NCBI GenBank assembly: GCA_036521995.1
Contig: DATDGR010000305.1
Coordinates: 1 to 24,071, forward strand
From: Gp13-AA77 sp036521995
GTDB taxonomy: Bacteria; Acidobacteriota; Terriglobia; UBA7540
Direction of reading: 5' to 3'
DNA length: 24,071 nucleotides
Position numbers and translations under genes: made by a program. Under the pieces are notes generated by a model. It was not told where the DNA came from. It saw nothing but the letters and a program-made list of their open reading frames with translations, and did not search any database. Shown here piece after piece: positions 22,294 to 24,071 of the stretch. Position 1 is the first letter of the stretch. Every line of letters begins with the position of its first letter.

Positions 22294-22755
22294 CTACCTG
22301 CCCCCAACTGCCTCCAGAACCTGGTGGATGTGGCCGTCCACTTTGACTCTTGGAAAAACGTGGGTAATCCTGCCGTCCGGCCCAATGATGTAAGTGCTGC
22401 GCACGATGCCCATGGACTTCTTGCCGTACATGTTTTTCTCTTGCCAGACCCCGTAGGCTTCCAAGACCTCATGCTCAGGGTCCGAGAGCAACGGAAAGTT
22501 CAGTTCGTACTTGTCGCGAAACTTCTGCAAGGCTTCGGGCGGATCCGCACTGACGCCGGCGACGCTGGTCTTCACCTTTCCCAGCTCTTTCAGCGCGTCC
22601 CGAAACTGGTTCGCCTCGCTCGTGCAGCCCGGCGTATCCGCCCTCGGATAAAAATAGAGGACCAGGTTCTGACCCCGAAACTCTTTCAGGCTTACTTTCT
22701 TCCCGGAATCGGAGAGCAACGAGAAATCCGGGGCTTCGTCACCCACATTCAGCAT
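22294..22755 (-). CDS. bcp: Thioredoxin-dependent peroxiredoxin, Bcp/PrxQ type (single cysteine)
   Basis: A 153-residue PrxQ/Bcp-type peroxiredoxin that reduces hydroperoxides in the cytoplasm. Landmarks are GDEAPDFSLLSDSGK, LVLYFYPRADTPGCTSEANQ with peroxidatic Cys44, and VSADPPEALQKF. Cys44 is the only cysteine: the usual resolving residue five positions later (TPGCTxEAC) is Asn49, so this member must act as a 1-Cys enzyme. The start ATG on the minus strand at 22755 has GGAGGA just upstream. It lies 74 bp after gatB on the same strand and may be co-transcribed with it. It ends 29 bp from panC. Confidence 0.92.
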   Translation of the reverse strand: MLNVGDEAPDFSLLSDSGKKVSLKEFRGQNLVLYFYPRADTPGCTSEANQFRDALKELGKVKTSVAGVSADPPEALQKFRDKYELNFPLLSDPEHEVLEAYGVWQEKNMYGKKSMGIVRSTYIIGPDGRITHVFPRVKVDGHIHQVLEAVGGR

Positions 22756-22829
22756 AAGTCCTCCATGACGATAAAATCCGTTTGCTGGCACCCGAGCGAT
22801 GCCTCCCCGAGAGCCAGGCTGTCGCCAGC

Positions 22830-24071
22830 TCAGGAGCCGAGTTCCTTCTTCAGCACTTCCTGAACCACCTGGGCGTTCGCCTGTCCCCGCGTGGCCTTCA
22901 TGACCTGGCCCACGAACCAACCTAGCGTAGCGGTCTTGCCGCTACGATACTGTTCCGCCTGCTTCGGATTGGCTGCCACGATCTCGCGGGTCACCGCGGC
23001 GATCTGATCGGCATCGCTGATCTGTGCGAGACCCTTCTCGGCGATCACTTCGCTCGCCTTCTGGCCCGTTTGCACCATCTCCTCGAGCACCTCTTTGGCG
23101 ATCTTGCCCGTGATCGTGCCTCTTGAAATCAAGGCCACCAATTCGGCGAGGTGGGCCGCTGGAACCGGGCCGTAAGCGAACGACTTGTGATGTTTCTCCA
23201 GCAGAAAAATCAAATCATTCAGAGTCCAGTTCGCCGCCAGCTTCGGCTCGCCCGACAAGGTGGCAACCTCCTCGAAGTAGTCCGCCATCGTCCGCGAAGC
23301 TGCCAGCAACTGCGCGTCCTGCCGGGGCAGGCCGTATTGGGCCAGGAATCGATCCTCTTTCGCCTGCGGCAATTCGGGGAGCGACCGGCGCACTTCCTCG
23401 AGCCATTCCTGCGAGATCACCAGCGGCGGCAGGTCAGGCTCCGGGAAGTAGCGGTAGTCATGGGCGAATTCCTTCGTTCTCATGCCGTAGGTGCGCTGCT
23501 CGCGGCTGTCCCACAAGCGCGTCTCTTGCGTCACCTCTCCGCCGCCTTCCACCACCTCAATCTGACGATTGATCTCGTACGCCAAAGCTTTTTGGATAAA
23601 ACGAAAGGAATTGACGTTCTTGACCTCGGTCTTGGTGCCTAATGTTTCCGCGCCGCGCGGGCGCACGCTCACGTTGGCATCGCAGCGCAGACTGCCTTCT
23701 TCCATGTTGCAGTCCGAGACTTCGAGGTACAGCATCACGGTCTTGAGCCGCGAGAGATAGGCGTAGGCCTCCTCCGGCGTGCGCAGATCGGGCTCACTCA
23801 CGATCTCGATCAGCGGTACCCCGGAGCGGTTCAAGTCGATGTAAGACACGCGATCCGAGTCCGGGAAACCCTCGTGCAGCGATTTGCCCGCGTCCTCCTC
23901 CAGGTGAACCCGGGTGATCCCGATCCGCTTCCGGGTAGCGTCGAGCTCGATTTCGAGCCAGCCAGCCTCCGCCAGTGGCTGGTCATACTGGGAGATCTGA
24001 TAGCCCTTGGGCAGGTCCGGATAGAAGTAGTTCTTGCGGGCGAAACGGGAGAACGGATTGATCCTGCAGTT
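22830..24071 (-). CDS. gatB: Aspartyl/glutamyl-tRNA amidotransferase subunit B (5' end outside window)
   Basis: The window holds the last ~413 residues of GatB, entering at base 24071 in frame. GatB binds misacylated tRNA and activates the carbonyl of Glu-tRNA(Gln) or Asp-tRNA(Asn). It reads RKNYFYPDLPKGYQISQYD, VHLEEDAGKS, YIDLNRSGVPLIEIVSEPD, SLRCDANVSVRP, GTKTEVKNVNSFRFIQKAL, EQRTYGMRTKEFAHDYRYFP EPDLPP, then the helical region and C-terminal YqeY-like tail (ITGKIAKEVLEEMV to GWFVGQVMKATRGQANAQVV). These are the classic GatB signatures. The tail is complete, ending KKELGS. The gene lies upstream of bcp on the minus strand; gatA or gatC are not in view. Confidence 0.97.
   Translation of the reverse strand, partial: NCRINPFSRFARKNYFYPDLPKGYQISQYDQPLAEAGWLEIELDATRKRIGITRVHLEEDAGKSLHEGFPDSDRVSYIDLNRSGVPLIEIVSEPDLRTPEEAYAYLSRLKTVMLYLEVSDCNMEEGSLRCDANVSVRPRGAETLGTKTEVKNVNSFRFIQKALAYEINRQIEVVEGGGEVTQETRLWDSREQRTYGMRTKEFAHDYRYFPEPDLPPLVISQEWLEEVRRSLPELPQAKEDRFLAQYGLPRQDAQLLAASRTMADYFEEVATLSGEPKLAANWTLNDLIFLLEKHHKSFAYGPVPAAHLAELVALISRGTITGKIAKEVLEEMVQTGQKASEVIAEKGLAQISDADQIAAVTREIVAANPKQAEQYRSGKTATLGWFVGQVMKATRGQANAQVVQEVLKKELGS

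Overview
The window looks like chromosomal DNA of a soil-type Acidobacteriota member, probably an uncultured lineague or metagenome contig. This is inferred from the VWFA-related secreted protein, the TPR lipoprotein, the GH79-type fragment, moderately high GC, frequent GTG/TTG starts and dispersed short repeats. No rRNA, tRNA, CRISPR array or intact mobile element was seen.

Layout. 1-3.65 kb: the end of a SnoaL-like protein, a YgiD-type dioxygenase, a patch of decayed gene fragments (UspA joined to a GH79-like C-terminus), then an M20 amidohydrolase overlapping a TRIC/YicG-like channel by ATGA. 3.65-4.9 kb: a gene-poor scar with a frameshifted IS1182-like transposase remnant followed by hairpin-rich DNA without a convincing gene. 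4.9-7.1 kb: a secreted VWFA-related protein. 7.4-10.3 kb: a sulfate-activation pair, cysQ and a fused ATP sulfurylase/APS kinase, separated by a MITE-like repeat. 10.4-13.9 kb: a large TPR lipoprotein, a small conserved-looking hypothetical protein, an UspA protein and a tiny membrane protein. 13.9-14.8 kb: a PaaI-type thioesterase convergent with a VOC/glyoxalase-like protein.

14.9-22.3 kb is a housekeeping block on the plus strand: ruvC, a divergent ruvA, ruvB, an EEP-family nuclease/phosphatase, folK, a deoxynucleoside kinase, panB and panC. The resolvasome genes are not tightly packed: an oxidoreductase fragment lies between ruvC and ruvA, and a 400-bp repeat-bearing spacer between ruvA and ruvB. 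22.3-24.07 kb, on the minus strand: a single-cysteine Bcp peroxiredoxin downstream of gatB, which runs off the window.

Functionally the window combines Holliday-junction processing (RuvABC), folate and pantothenate biosynthesis (FolK, PanB, PanC), nucleoside salvage, PAPS formation and turnover (Sat-CysC, CysQ) and Glu-tRNA(Gln)/Asp-tRNA(Asn) amidation (GatB). I did not find a clearly new defence or mobile system. The most interesting items are the decayed-gene scars, the structured non-coding stretch at 4.1-4.6 kb, the dispersed repeats around ruvA/ruvB and sat, and the uncharacterised EEP protein embedded in the ruvB-folK cluster.
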